Source: Roseovarius sp.
Lineage (GTDB): Bacteria; Pseudomonadota; Alphaproteobacteria; Rhodobacterales; Rhodobacteraceae
DNA length: 14,273 nt
Reading direction: 5' to 3'
NCBI GenBank assembly: GCA_007125415.1
Contig: SLDH01000302.1
Span: 1-14,273, forward strand
The position numbers and the translations under genes are program-made. Below the pieces are notes generated by a model that worked only from the letters and a program-made list of their open reading frames with translations, had not been told where the DNA came from and did no database searches. Each line of letters starts with the position of its first letter. Within the stretch, counting starts at the first letter, position 1. Of this stretch, positions 6,876 to 14,273 are shown one piece after another.

Positions 6876-7730
6876 TCAGGCGTCACCGGTGGCGATGGGC
6901 AGGGCGGGGAAGGCGCCCCATTCGGCCCAGGAGCCATCATAGAGCGCATGGTCGGATTTCCCCATGCGGGTGAGTGCGAGGTTGATCACCGCCGCCGTGA
7001 CGCCCGAGCCGCAGGAGGTGATGGCGGGTTTGCTCAGATCGACCCCTGCGACCTCGAACGCCGCGCGCAGGTCCGCAGGCGATTTCAGGGTCCGATCCTC
7101 GTTGAGCAGGGTGGTGTAGGGCACGTTCCTCGCCCCCGGAATATGCCCCCCGCGCAGGCCCGGGCGCGGCTCGGGGGCCTCGCCGCGGAAGCGTGGCGCG
7201 GCGCGGGCATCGATGATTTCATGATCGCGAAGTTTCGAGGCGGCGGCGACCTGTGTGACATCCCGGATCATCTGGTTCTGACGGCGCACGGTCATGTGCC
7301 GGTCGCGGATGAGTGGCGGGGTGTCTTCGGTGGGGTGGCCTGCGGCGATCCATCCGGGCAGGCCGCCATCGAGCACGGCGGCGTTTTCCTGCCCCATCAG
7401 CTTGAAGAGCCACCAGACACGGGCGGCCGAGAAGATCCCCAGCGCATCATAGACCACCACCTGATGCCCGTCGCCCACGCCCATGGCCCGCAGGCGCGAC
7501 ATGAATTTCTCGACCGGCGGGGCCATATGCGGCAGCGCCGAGCGATGATCGGAGATGTCGTCGATGTCAAAGAAGCGCGCGCCGGGGATATGGGCCGCCT
7601 CATACTCGGCGCGGGCATCGCGCCCCATATCCGGCAGGAACCATGTGCCATCGAGGATGCGCAGATCGGGATCCTTGAGATGCGCCGCGAGCCAGGTGGT
7701 CGAGACCAGTGCTTTCGGATCATCCGTCAT
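6876..7730 (-). CDS. sseA: 3-mercaptopyruvate sulfurtransferase (two-domain rhodanese)
   Basis: A 284-residue cytosolic enzyme with two rhodanese domains. It moves sulfur from 3-mercaptopyruvate to thiol acceptors or cyanide. The first, inactive domain spans about 8-135, with HIPGARFFDID and YDALGIFSAARVWW, where aspartate stands in the place of the catalytic cysteine. The second spans about 160-280, with GGHIPGARNVPY and the active loop CGSGVT (Cys240 to Thr245). CG[ST]GVT marks mercaptopyruvate sulfurtransferases rather than thiosulfate sulfurtransferases (CRKGVT). Length is close to E. coli SseA. Start ATG 7730 is preceded by AGGGGGA about nine bases upstream; an earlier ATG at 7737 is out of frame and stops at once. 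It lies 107 nt after smpB on the same strand, so co-transcription is possible. Confidence 0.93.
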   Translation of the reverse strand: MTDDPKALVSTTWLAAHLKDPDLRILDGTWFLPDMGRDARAEYEAAHIPGARFFDIDDISDHRSALPHMAPPVEKFMSRLRAMGVGDGHQVVVYDALGIFSAARVWWLFKLMGQENAAVLDGGLPGWIAAGHPTEDTPPLIRDRHMTVRRQNQMIRDVTQVAAASKLRDHEIIDARAAPRFRGEAPEPRPGLRGGHIPGARNVPYTTLLNEDRTLKSPADLRAAFEVAGVDLSKPAITSCGSGVTAAVINLALTRMGKSDHALYDGSWAEWGAFPALPIATGDA

Positions 7731-7837
7731 CGGTGCATTCCCCCTGCGCGCGCCATGGCACTGCCTACACTCCACAAGGCGAGGCTGGCAAGACGGCTTG
7801 ACGGGCCTGCGCGCGCCGTTGCCCGTTTCAGGCGGGC

Positions 7838-8314
7838 TCAGCCGTGATCCTTCAGCAGGCGCTGCTTCTGGCGGTTCCAGTCGCGTTTGGCTTCGGTGGC
7901 GCGCTTGTCGTGGTTTTTCTTGCCCTTGGCGATGCCGATCTTGAGTTTCGCGAGGCCGCGGTGATTGAAATAGAGCACGAGCGGCACGAGGGTCATGCCC
8001 TTGCGCTGGGTCTCGCTCCAGAGGCGGGACAGTTCCTTGCGCGACACCAGCAGCTTGCGGCGGCGTTTTTCCTCATGCCCGAAGGTCTTTGCCTGCTCGT
8101 AGGGGGCGATGTAGGAATTGACGAGCCACAACTCCCCGTCTTCGACCATGGCATAGCTTTCGGCGATATTGGCGCTGTGCTGGCGCAGGGACTTCACCTC
8201 GGAGCCCTCGAGGATGATGCCGCATTCGATATCGTCTTCGATGGCATAATCGAACCGGGCGCGCCGGTTTTCGGCGATCACCTTGTAATTCGGGTTGTCC
8301 TTCGGCTTGGCCAT
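7838..8314 (-). CDS. smpB: SsrA (tmRNA)-binding protein SmpB
   Basis: A 158-residue RNA-binding protein that delivers tmRNA to stalled ribosomes in trans-translation. It begins [20 protein letters not shown], and the beta-barrel core has [24 protein letters not shown] and [20 protein letters not shown]. The tail has [24 protein letters not shown], the conserved basic segment that enters the mRNA channel. Length matches E. coli SmpB (160). Two ATGs stand in tandem (8317 and 8314). AGGA lies seven bases before the second, which gives the usual family N-terminus, so the second was chosen. The tmRNA gene itself is not in the window. A five-pair hairpin GCCCG-tttcagg-CGGGC (7821-7837) follows the stop but has no T-run. 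Confidence 0.96.
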   Translation of the reverse strand: MAKPKDNPNYKVIAENRRARFDYAIEDDIECGIILEGSEVKSLRQHSANIAESYAMVEDGELWLVNSYIAPYEQAKTFGHEEKRRRKLLVSRKELSRLWSETQRKGMTLVPLVLYFNHRGLAKLKIGIAKGKKNHDKRATEAKRDWNRQKQRLLKDHG

Positions 8315-8356
8315 CATCGGATCCTGTCGGGTCGGGCGCGGGGTGCGAGGCCTCAC

Positions 8357-8384
8357 CATATACCAGGGCGCAAAGCGGCTTCAA
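8357..8384 (-). promoter_or_regulatory. Candidate sigma-70 promoter of smpB
   Basis: Read on the minus strand: TTGAAG (8384-8379) and TATATG (8362-8357), 16 bp apart, four of six consensus bases in each box. The TATATG is a clear A/T island in GC-rich surroundings, between the stop of the exporter gene (8401) and the smpB start. The predicted transcript would begin near 8350, about 35 nt before the start codon. Confidence 0.5.
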
Positions 8385-8400
8385 CCGGATGGTGCGCCGG

Positions 8401-9387
8401 TCAGTAGCGTCGCTGGATCGGTTTGGCGCTGGCGATCCGGCGCTTCTTCTGGCCTTCGCGTATGAAGACGAAGACGCCCGAGCCAAGGATGAGCAGGATA
8501 CCGGCGGCGGGCCCGAAGCCCGGCAACTCGCCGAAGATGAGCCAGCCCCAGAAGATCGCCATGGGCAGCCCCACATATTCATAGGTGGCGATGGTGGAGG
8601 CATCCGCGAGGCGGTAGGCGGCGGCGATGGTATAGCCGACCATGCCGGAGGTCAGACCCAGGACCGCAAAGAGCCATATGTCGGCCTCCTCGGGCCAGAC
8701 CCATGCCCGCAAGAGAAAGATCAGGCTTTCATCCTCCAGCCCTTCGGCGTAGCGCCCGTCTCCGGCAAAGATCCAGAAAGCGATGCTGACCAGAAGGAAG
8801 GTGGCCTGAATGTAGAAGGCCATGGCCGACGGTTTGGAGGTGACGCCCAGCAGCCGGGTGAGCAGCGAGTTGAGCGCATAGGCCACGGCCGCCACGACCG
8901 GCAGCAGATAGACGATGAAGGGCGCATCGCGGCCGCCACTCGTCTGCCAGGGCTGGATCACGATGATCACCCCGACAAAGCCCACGATCACCGCGCCCAT
9001 GCGCAGCGGTCCGACCTTTTCGCCCAGCATCGGCCAGCTCAGCAGCGTGATGACCAGCGGCGCGACATAGGCGATCGCCGTGGTATCGGCGAGGGGCAGC
9101 GAGGCAAGGGCGGCGAAGAAAGACATGTTGGCCACCACCAGCAGGAGGGCGCGGATGAGGTGCAGCCCGGGCTGGCGTGTCCTGAGCATGGACCAGCCAC
9201 CCTCGAACTGAAGAATGGCGATGCTGAAGCAGATGCCGATGGCCGAGCGGATGAAGATCATCTGGTGCAGGGGATAGCCGCCCGACAACAGCTTGATCAG
9301 CATGTCATTCAGCGAAATCGCCGCCATCGCGAAGAAGATGAAGGCAATGCCGGCAGCCGGATTGTTCAGCCTTTCGGGGGGTGTCAT
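8401..9387 (-). CDS. EamA/DMT-superfamily exporter (copy 2)
   Basis: A 328-residue inner-membrane transporter with two EamA units and about ten hydrophobic segments. It parallels copy 1 (1063-2022) segment by segment: AISLNDMLIKLLS, LHQMIFIRS, LRTRQPGLHLIRA, VVANMSFFAALASLPLADT, PLVITLLS, GFVGVIIVI, FLLRAWVW, AAYRLADASTIATYEY and LLILGSGVFVFIREG. The tail is rich in lysine and arginine, fitting a cytosolic C-terminus. The substrate is unknown. Start ATG 9387 is preceded by AAAGGA; an in-frame ATG at 9426 would add a 13-residue extension with no ribosome site. It is divergent from the CoxG-like gene with 128 bp between, and smpB downstream has its own promoter. Confidence 0.92.
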   Translation of the reverse strand: MTPPERLNNPAAGIAFIFFAMAAISLNDMLIKLLSGGYPLHQMIFIRSAIGICFSIAILQFEGGWSMLRTRQPGLHLIRALLLVVANMSFFAALASLPLADTTAIAYVAPLVITLLSWPMLGEKVGPLRMGAVIVGFVGVIIVIQPWQTSGGRDAPFIVYLLPVVAAVAYALNSLLTRLLGVTSKPSAMAFYIQATFLLVSIAFWIFAGDGRYAEGLEDESLIFLLRAWVWPEEADIWLFAVLGLTSGMVGYTIAAAYRLADASTIATYEYVGLPMAIFWGWLIFGELPGFGPAAGILLILGSGVFVFIREGQKKRRIASAKPIQRRY

Positions 9388-9515
9388 CGGGGGGTCCTTT
9401 CCAGCCCGATCTAGCATGGCTTTCAAACCGGGTCATGCCCATTCGTACTCATGTCGCTTGGCCAAGACCGAACCATCGTCTAAGCTGCCAGAGACACAAC
9501 CAGGGAGGACCGGCA

Positions 9516-10046
9516 ATGGAGATGCAGGACGAGCGCCTGATCAACGCGGATCGCAGCGCGGTGTGGGCAGCCTTGCTGGACCCGGAAGTGCTGAAAAACT
9601 GCGTGCCGGGTGCAAGCGAGGTGACGGGCACGCCGGAAGACGGGTTCGAGGCGACCGTGACCCAGAAGGTCGGGCCGGTGAAGGCCACCTTCAAGGGGCA
9701 GGTCAGCCTGCTCGACATGACCGAGCCCGAACGCCTGACGCTGAGCGGCGAAGGCAAGGGGGGTGCGGCAGGTTTTGCCAAGGGCACCGCCCATGTGACG
9801 CTGGAAGAGGCCGAAGGCGGGGGCACCCGTCTGATCTATGAGGTCGATGCGAAGGTGGGCGGCAAGCTCGCGCAACTGGGCAGCCGTATCGTGGACGGGT
9901 TTGCCAAGAAGATGGCGGACCAGTTCTTCGGCAATCTCGAGGCCATGTTTGCCGACCCTGAAGAGGAGGGCGCAGGAGAAGAGGGCGCCCCCGAGGCGGC
10001 CGAGAAAAAAGGCTGGCTCAAGCGAATGATGCGCAAGGACGCCTGA
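9516..10046 (+). CDS. CoxG-like SRPBCC-fold protein
   Basis: A 176-residue protein of the carbon monoxide dehydrogenase subunit G (CoxG) family, with an SRPBCC/START-like hydrophobic pocket. Family marks are VWAALLDPEVLKNCVPG (16-32), KVGPVKATFKG (51-61) and LGSRIVDGFAKKMADQFF (121-138). After the fold comes an acidic linker (DPEEEGAGEEGAPEAAE, about 147-163) and a basic amphipathic end (KKGWLKRMMRKDA), which looks like a peripheral membrane-binding tail. In carboxydotrophs CoxG tethers CO dehydrogenase to the membrane. No CO dehydrogenase genes are in this window, so its partner is unknown. Start ATG 9516 has GGGAGGA six bases upstream, which settles it. It converges on the lipoprotein gene. 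Confidence 0.9.
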   Translation: MEMQDERLINADRSAVWAALLDPEVLKNCVPGASEVTGTPEDGFEATVTQKVGPVKATFKGQVSLLDMTEPERLTLSGEGKGGAAGFAKGTAHVTLEEAEGGGTRLIYEVDAKVGGKLAQLGSRIVDGFAKKMADQFFGNLEAMFADPEEEGAGEEGAPEAAEKKGWLKRMMRKDA

Positions 10047-10154
10047 CGGGTTCGAGCATGTTGCGCCAGGTGGAATTCATCCCCGTCCGGCGCGCATGCC
10101 GTCTCGCCGGTAAGAGCTCACCCTGATCGGACGCACCAGCCCGCTCAGGCCGCC

Positions 10155-10850
10155 TCAGTCGGGCGTGGCGGGTTCCGGTTTGATCATGCTGGCGATGCGC
10201 TTGCCGATGGCGGCGCTGCCCTTCACGGAATGGTGGATCCTGTCCAGCGCGTGATAGCTGCCATCGCCATGGGGCACCAGATCGGCAAGGGACAGGAAGT
10301 GCACGCCGGCATCGAGTTCGGCGAGCCTTGCGATCCGCGCTTCCAGTTCATCACCCTCCTCGCGGCAATGCTTGATCGGTGAGGCCAGGCCGGGCAGGCG
10401 CAGATAGCCAACATAGAGCACCTGCGCCCCGTCCTGTCGGAGCCGCGAGACGAAACCGGGAATGGCGCCGCGCCGCCCGTCCTCGGAGATCAGTTGCTCC
10501 ATCTTGCGGTTGCAGAACATGCAGCCGCAACCCAGCAGCAGATCATTGCCGCCCCCGTTCAGCACCACCCAATCCCATTTGCCCGGGCGATACTGTTTGG
10601 GGATGTTCAGGCCTGCCGCGCCGGTGATGGGCAGGGCATATATCATGCGCGCACCGGGCACCGCGCGGTCGATCACCTCCTCGCCGATCCGGGCCTCGAC
10701 GATATGCGATACTGACCGCCCGGTGAGGCTGTGGGTGGCCAGCATCGAATCGCCCATCATCAGGATGCGCGCCTCGGTATCGCCGGGCACGCGCTGTCCG
10801 CACCCTGCAAGGATCAGTAAAACAGCCGGAAACCACAGAAATGAGCGCAT
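10155..10850 (-). CDS. Putative SGNH/GDSL-type hydrolase lipoprotein
   Basis: A 231-residue predicted lipoprotein. Residues 1-17 are a type II signal peptide ([17 protein letters not shown]) with lipobox LAGC and lipidated Cys17; Gly18 gives no inner-membrane retention signal. SGNH blocks are visible: GDSMLA (33-38, Ser35), a glycine in AVPGARM (64-69), NGGGND (98-103, Asn102) and D-R-I-H (203-206). The likely substrates are esters on lipids or glycans. Four further cysteines (108, 110, 113 in CGCMFC, and 162) stand beside the active site and could form disulfides in the periplasm. Start ATG 10850 was chosen because the signal peptide begins there and AGGTG lies six bases upstream. It is divergent from the ABC exporter and may be functionally linked. 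The family call is firm, the substrate unknown. Confidence 0.8.
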   Translation of the reverse strand: MRSFLWFPAVLLILAGCGQRVPGDTEARILMMGDSMLATHSLTGRSVSHIVEARIGEEVIDRAVPGARMIYALPITGAAGLNIPKQYRPGKWDWVVLNGGGNDLLLGCGCMFCNRKMEQLISEDGRRGAIPGFVSRLRQDGAQVLYVGYLRLPGLASPIKHCREEGDELEARIARLAELDAGVHFLSLADLVPHGDGSYHALDRIHHSVKGSAAIGKRIASMIKPEPATPD

Positions 10851-10958
10851 GGCACACCTGTCCTGCATGTCGGCCCCCACCGCTGCGCAACGCAGTCTTC
10901 CAAATATCTGGCGAAAATTCGACACAATTTTTCCACGTCTCGCGGAACAGTCTGTTTC

Positions 10959-11010
10959 CGCCCCGGCGCGAGCGAGGCTGCAACAGCGCACAGGCCGCTC
11001 TGCCGGGGCG
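10959..11010 (+). promoter_or_regulatory. Long stem-loop upstream of the ABC exporter
   Basis: Outer arms CGCCCCGGC (10959-10967) and GCCGGGGCG (11002-11010) are perfect complements. Inside them GAGCG (10970-10974) pairs with CGCTC (10996-11000), separated from the outer stem by a small internal bulge. This gives at least 14 base pairs in a 52-nt element, 63 nt before the ATPase start codon and about 108 nt upstream of the divergent lipoprotein gene. It could be a structured 5' leader, a bidirectional terminator between the two genes, or a DNA-level binding site; no T-run follows. Confidence 0.5.
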
Positions 11011-11073
11011 CGGGGTTTGCTCTGCTCGCGGTTTCGCTTACATCTGCGTGACATGCAAAGACCGAGGAGCACC

Positions 11074-11999
<926 letters not shown>

Positions 12000-12003
<4 letters not shown>

Positions 12004-12761
12004 ATCTCTATGCCGTGAAGGCCATCTACATCTACGAGATGAACCGGTTCCTGCGCACCATCATGGAAAGCCTCGCCTCGCCGGTCATCTCCACCACGCT
12101 CTATTTCGTCGTGTTCGGCGCGGCCATCGGCAGCCAGATCGAGGAGATCGAGGGGGTGAGCTATGGCGCCTTCATCGTGCCGGGGCTGATCATGCTCAGC
12201 GTGATGACCCAGGCCATCAGCAATGCCAGTTTCGGTATCTATTTCCCCAAGTTCATCGGCACGATCTTCGAGCTTCTGTCGTCGCCCGTGAGCTATTTCG
12301 AGATCGTGCTGGGCTATGTGGGGGCCGCTGCCACGAAATCGCTTCTCATCGGGGTGGTCATCCTCGGGACGGCACAGCTTTTTGTCGATATCACGGTCGC
12401 GCACCCGCTGATGATGGTGACCTTCCTTCTGCTCATCTGCATTTCCTTTTCGCTTTTCGGCTTCATCATCGGCATCTGGGCCGAGAATTTCCAGCAATTG
12501 CAATTGATTCCGCTGCTGGTGATCACGCCGCTCGTGTTTCTGGGCGGGGCGTTCTATTCGGTTTCCATGCTGCCGGAAGCCTGGCAGACGGTCACGCTGT
12601 TCAACCCGGTGGTCTATCTCGTTTCGGGCTTCCGCTGGTCGTTCTTCGGGGTGGCGGATGTGCCGGTGATGTGGAGCCTTGTCGCGATCCTCGGCTTCAC
12701 GCTCATGTGTCTCGCGGCGGTCTGGTGGATATTCAGGACCGGCTACCGGATCAGGAGTTGA
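12000..12761 (+). CDS. ABC-2 type transporter permease (YadH-like)
   Basis: A 253-residue membrane subunit with about six hydrophobic segments and the ABC-2 (NodJ/YadH-type) pattern. It has an N-terminal cytosolic amphipathic stretch with [16 protein letters not shown], then [32 protein letters not shown] (91-110), and [20 protein letters not shown] followed by [12 protein letters not shown]. Length matches E. coli YadH (256). With the ATPase it should form a half-size exporter working as a dimer of each subunit. NodIJ-type relatives export lipo-oligosaccharides, but the cargo here cannot be told. The gene overlaps the ATPase by four bases. No strong terminator follows; a six-pair hairpin lies 51 nt downstream. 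Confidence 0.94.
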
Positions 12762-12811
12762 GCTTTCGGGCGCGAAAACCACGGCTTTTCCGGACAGTAG
12801 GCCAATGCAGG

Positions 12812-12872
12812 GATGCGCTCTCGCATCGGGAGGGTCGGGCGCGTGTGACTTCCAGCCGCCTGGCGATGCGAG
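12812..12872 (+). promoter_or_regulatory. Mutually exclusive hairpins upstream of the S49 peptidase gene
   Basis: GATGCG-ctct-CGCATC (12812-12827) is a perfect six-pair hairpin. The same CTCGCATCG arm (12820-12828) is also a perfect nine-base complement of CGATGCGAG at 12864-12872. The two pairings share the arm, so they cannot form together. The pair lies in the 157-nt gap between the ABC permease and the peptidase. This is an attenuator-like layout, though no T-run or leader peptide is evident. Confidence 0.35.
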
Positions 12873-12918
12873 GCAAGGTGGCTTGTTTCTGCGCCGGCAG
12901 CACTCTAAGTCGGTTGCC

Positions 12919-13719
12919 ATGAAACATCTGATCCCCTTCCTCAAATCCCGGCCAAGCGTTGCGGTGATCCGGCTTTCGGGCACCATCGGCACGATGGCCC
13001 GGGCGCAACTGAACGACGAGGCCCTGCGTCCGCTCATCGAAAAGGCGTTCACCCGCGGCAAGCCCGCCGCTGTGGCGCTGCTGATCAACTCGCCAGGTGG
13101 CTCCCCCGTACAATCCTCGCTGATCGGCGCGCGCATTCGCGGACTGGCCGAGGAGCACGAGATTCCCGTCCATGCTTTCGTCGAGGATGTGGCGGCCTCG
13201 GGCGGTTACTGGCTGGCCACGGCGGCGGATGACATCTGGGTCGATCCGGGCTCCATCGTGGGCTCCATCGGGGTGATCTCGGCGGGGTTCGGTGCGCCGG
13301 AGTTTCTGGCGCGCCAGGGGATCGAGCGCCGGGTGCATACCTTGGTGAAGTCGAAGTCGATGCTCGATCCCTTCAAGCCGGAAAAGGAAGAGGATGTGGC
13401 GCGTCTCCAGAACATTCTGGAGCAGATCCATGACCAGTTCGTGACGCATGTGAAAACCCGTCGCGGCGATCGGTTGAGCGATGAAACCGATCTTTTCACC
13501 GGCGAGTTCTGGCTGGGCCGCCGCGCGGCAAGTCTCGGCCTTGTGGATGGCGAGGCGCATCTGATGCCCAAGCTGAAAGAGCTTTACGGCGAAAAGGTGC
13601 GCCTGAGATGGTATGGCGGACGCCGGCGCGGCCTGCTGAGCTATTTCGGCGCGAGCCTTGCGCAGGATGCGCTGGTCACCCTTGAGGAGCGGGCGTATTA
13701 CGCGCGTTACGGTCTTTGA
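12919..13719 (+). CDS. S49-family peptidase (SppA/SohB-like, short form)
   Basis: A 266-residue single-domain serine peptidase of family S49, built on the ClpP/crotonase-like fold. INSPGGSPVQSS (57-67) is the conserved oxyanion loop. AASGGYWLA (92-100) carries the nucleophile Ser94, and GSIVGSIGVIS follows. The general-base lysine is probably Lys146 in KSKSMLDPF, which aligns with the K-x-x-x-x-P-F pattern of SppA. Family members cut signal peptides or membrane proteins. This one lacks an obvious N-terminal membrane segment, so it may be cytosolic or peripheral. ATG 12919 has no good ribosome site (best is AAGT), so the start is less certain than the family. A 56-residue membrane/zinc-ribbon protein starts one base after its stop. 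Confidence 0.9.
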   Translation: MKHLIPFLKSRPSVAVIRLSGTIGTMARAQLNDEALRPLIEKAFTRGKPAAVALLINSPGGSPVQSSLIGARIRGLAEEHEIPVHAFVEDVAASGGYWLATAADDIWVDPGSIVGSIGVISAGFGAPEFLARQGIERRVHTLVKSKSMLDPFKPEKEEDVARLQNILEQIHDQFVTHVKTRRGDRLSDETDLFTGEFWLGRRAASLGLVDGEAHLMPKLKELYGEKVRLRWYGGRRRGLLSYFGASLAQDALVTLEERAYYARYGL

Positions 13720-13720
13720 C

Positions 13721-13891
13721 ATGATGCTCAAGATCGTGGCCCTCTTTCTTGTGTTCATCGCCATCCTCGGCATGTTCGGCAAGCTGCGCTTTCCCGGTCA
13801 GAAGCGGCTGGCTGAGGCCAAATGCCCGAAATGCGGCCGCTATCGCATCGGCAAGGGGCCTTGCAGCTGTGGAAGGCTTCCGAAGAAATGA
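13721..13891 (+). CDS. Small membrane protein with a C-terminal zinc ribbon
   Basis: A 56-residue protein. Residues 3-20 form one hydrophobic helix (LKIVALFLVFIAILGMFG). A basic linker (KLRFPGQKRLAEAK) follows, then four cysteines as CPKCG (35-39) and CSCG (48-51), the knuckle pattern of a small zinc ribbon. By the positive-inside rule the ribbon should face the cytosol. ATG 13721 lies one base after the peptidase stop (TGACATG), with a second ATG directly after; there is no separate ribosome site, so it probably depends on translational coupling. Its stop overlaps the antiporter start by four bases. I do not recognise a named family. The position suggests it works with the peptidase or the antiporter, for example as an adaptor or anchor, but that is inference. 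Confidence 0.82.
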   Translation: MMLKIVALFLVFIAILGMFGKLRFPGQKRLAEAKCPKCGRYRIGKGPCSCGRLPKK

Positions 13892-14273
13892 TCCTGCCCT
13901 GGGCGCTGTCCGGCCTTGGCCTTCTGATCCTGCTGCTGGCGGGTGATGCGCTGGTCAAGGGCGCGGTCAATCTCAGCCTGCGGGTGGGTATCCCGGCGCT
14001 GATCGTGTCGCTCACCGTCGTGGCCTTCGGGACCTCGGCCCCGGAACTGATCATTTCCATCAATGCAGTGCTGCGCGACAAGGCGGCAATGGCGCTGGGC
14101 AATGTCGTGGGCTCGAATACCGCGAATATTCTGCTGGTGCTCGGGGTGCCGGCGATGATCTCCGGCCTCGCTGCCGGCTCCTATGATTATCGCAAGAGCT
14201 TCCTGATGATGATCGGTGCGACGCTTGTCTTCATCGGGTTGGCCTTTCGTGGTGTCTTCGACATCTGGGCGGG
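13888..14273 (+). CDS. Calcium/sodium antiporter (CaCA family, YrbG-like), N-terminal part
   Basis: The first 128 codons of an inner-membrane cation antiporter cut by the right edge; full-length relatives have about 310-325 residues. Visible are LLLLAGDALVKGAVNLS (15-30), IVSLTVVAFGTSAPELIIS (39-57) and the first alpha-repeat core GNVVGSNTANILLVLG (71-86). GTSAPE and GNVVGSN carry the ion-coordinating residues of the sodium/calcium exchanger superfamily. At least three membrane segments are present. Start ATG 13888 overlaps the TGA of the zinc-ribbon protein (ATGA), with GAAGAA just upstream, so it is the third gene of a coupled set with the S49 peptidase. Confidence 0.92.
   Translation, partial: MILPWALSGLGLLILLLAGDALVKGAVNLSLRVGIPALIVSLTVVAFGTSAPELIISINAVLRDKAAMALGNVVGSNTANILLVLGVPAMISGLAAGSYDYRKSFLMMIGATLVFIGLAFRGVFDIWA

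Noticed and set aside
7743..7817. 12-bp direct repeat CCTGCGCGCGCC (7743-7754 and 7806-7817) between sseA and smpB
   Set aside because: Made of alternating GC, likely by chance in this composition; no third copy and no associated feature.
6696..7847. A 383-codon plus-strand frame across the TetR-sseA gap
   Set aside because: It covers the antisense of sseA, which has an intact catalytic loop. The frame includes non-coding gap sequence and shows no family resemblance.
8389..9414. A 341-codon plus-strand frame opposite EamA copy 2
   Set aside because: Rich in Asp, Gly, His and Arg with no motif; it mirrors the hydrophobic codons of the true transporter on the other strand.
10087..10110. Inverted repeat CCGGCG/CGCCGG between the coxG-like and lipoprotein genes as a terminator
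   Set aside because: Only six pairs with a 12-nt loop and no T-run on either strand; too weak to call.

Overview
The window is GC-rich, densely packed bacterial chromosome. Gene content, protein families and a recurrent-looking intergenic motif point to an alphaproteobacterium of the Rhodobacterales (Roseobacter/Paracoccus-like). This placement is by family resemblance only. I see no insertion sequence, phage gene, CRISPR array, tRNA or rRNA, and base composition is even throughout. It reads as ordinary core/shell chromosome rather than a mobile island.

Left block, all on the minus strand and read right to left (4778 to 1): S-formylglutathione hydrolase, soluble pyridine nucleotide transhydrogenase, a YaiI/DUF188 protein, an EamA/DMT exporter, an ornithine cyclodeaminase-like NAD(P) enzyme, and the N-terminus of a membrane-anchored protein cut by the window edge. 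Stop and start codons overlap or lie within about 50 nt of each other, so this looks like one six-gene transcription unit. It joins formaldehyde detoxification, NADH/NADPH balancing and amino-acid/imino-acid chemistry with an exporter.

Middle block (4930-9387): an AEC-family permease (minus) lies divergent from an AefR-like TetR regulator (plus). A 17-bp near-palindrome sits over the regulator's likely promoter. After a gene-free convergent gap with hairpins come, on the minus strand, a 3-mercaptopyruvate sulfurtransferase, SmpB (with its own recognisable promoter), and a second EamA/DMT exporter paralogous to the first.

Right block (9516-14273): an orphan CoxG-like SRPBCC protein (plus) converges on a putative SGNH-hydrolase lipoprotein (minus). 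The lipoprotein is divergent from a YadG/YadH-type ABC-2 exporter (plus). These are followed by an S49 peptidase, a 56-residue membrane/zinc-ribbon microprotein, and the start of a YrbG-type calcium/sodium antiporter. The last three are joined by a 1-nt gap and a 4-nt overlap.

Most genes belong to known families. The points most worth a second look are the S49 peptidase/zinc-ribbon microprotein/antiporter cluster, the TetR operator candidate, two structured leader regions (10959-11010 and 12812-12872), the cyclodeaminase with an altered substrate-site motif, the CoxG without carbon monoxide dehydrogenase genes, and the cysteine-bearing SGNH lipoprotein.
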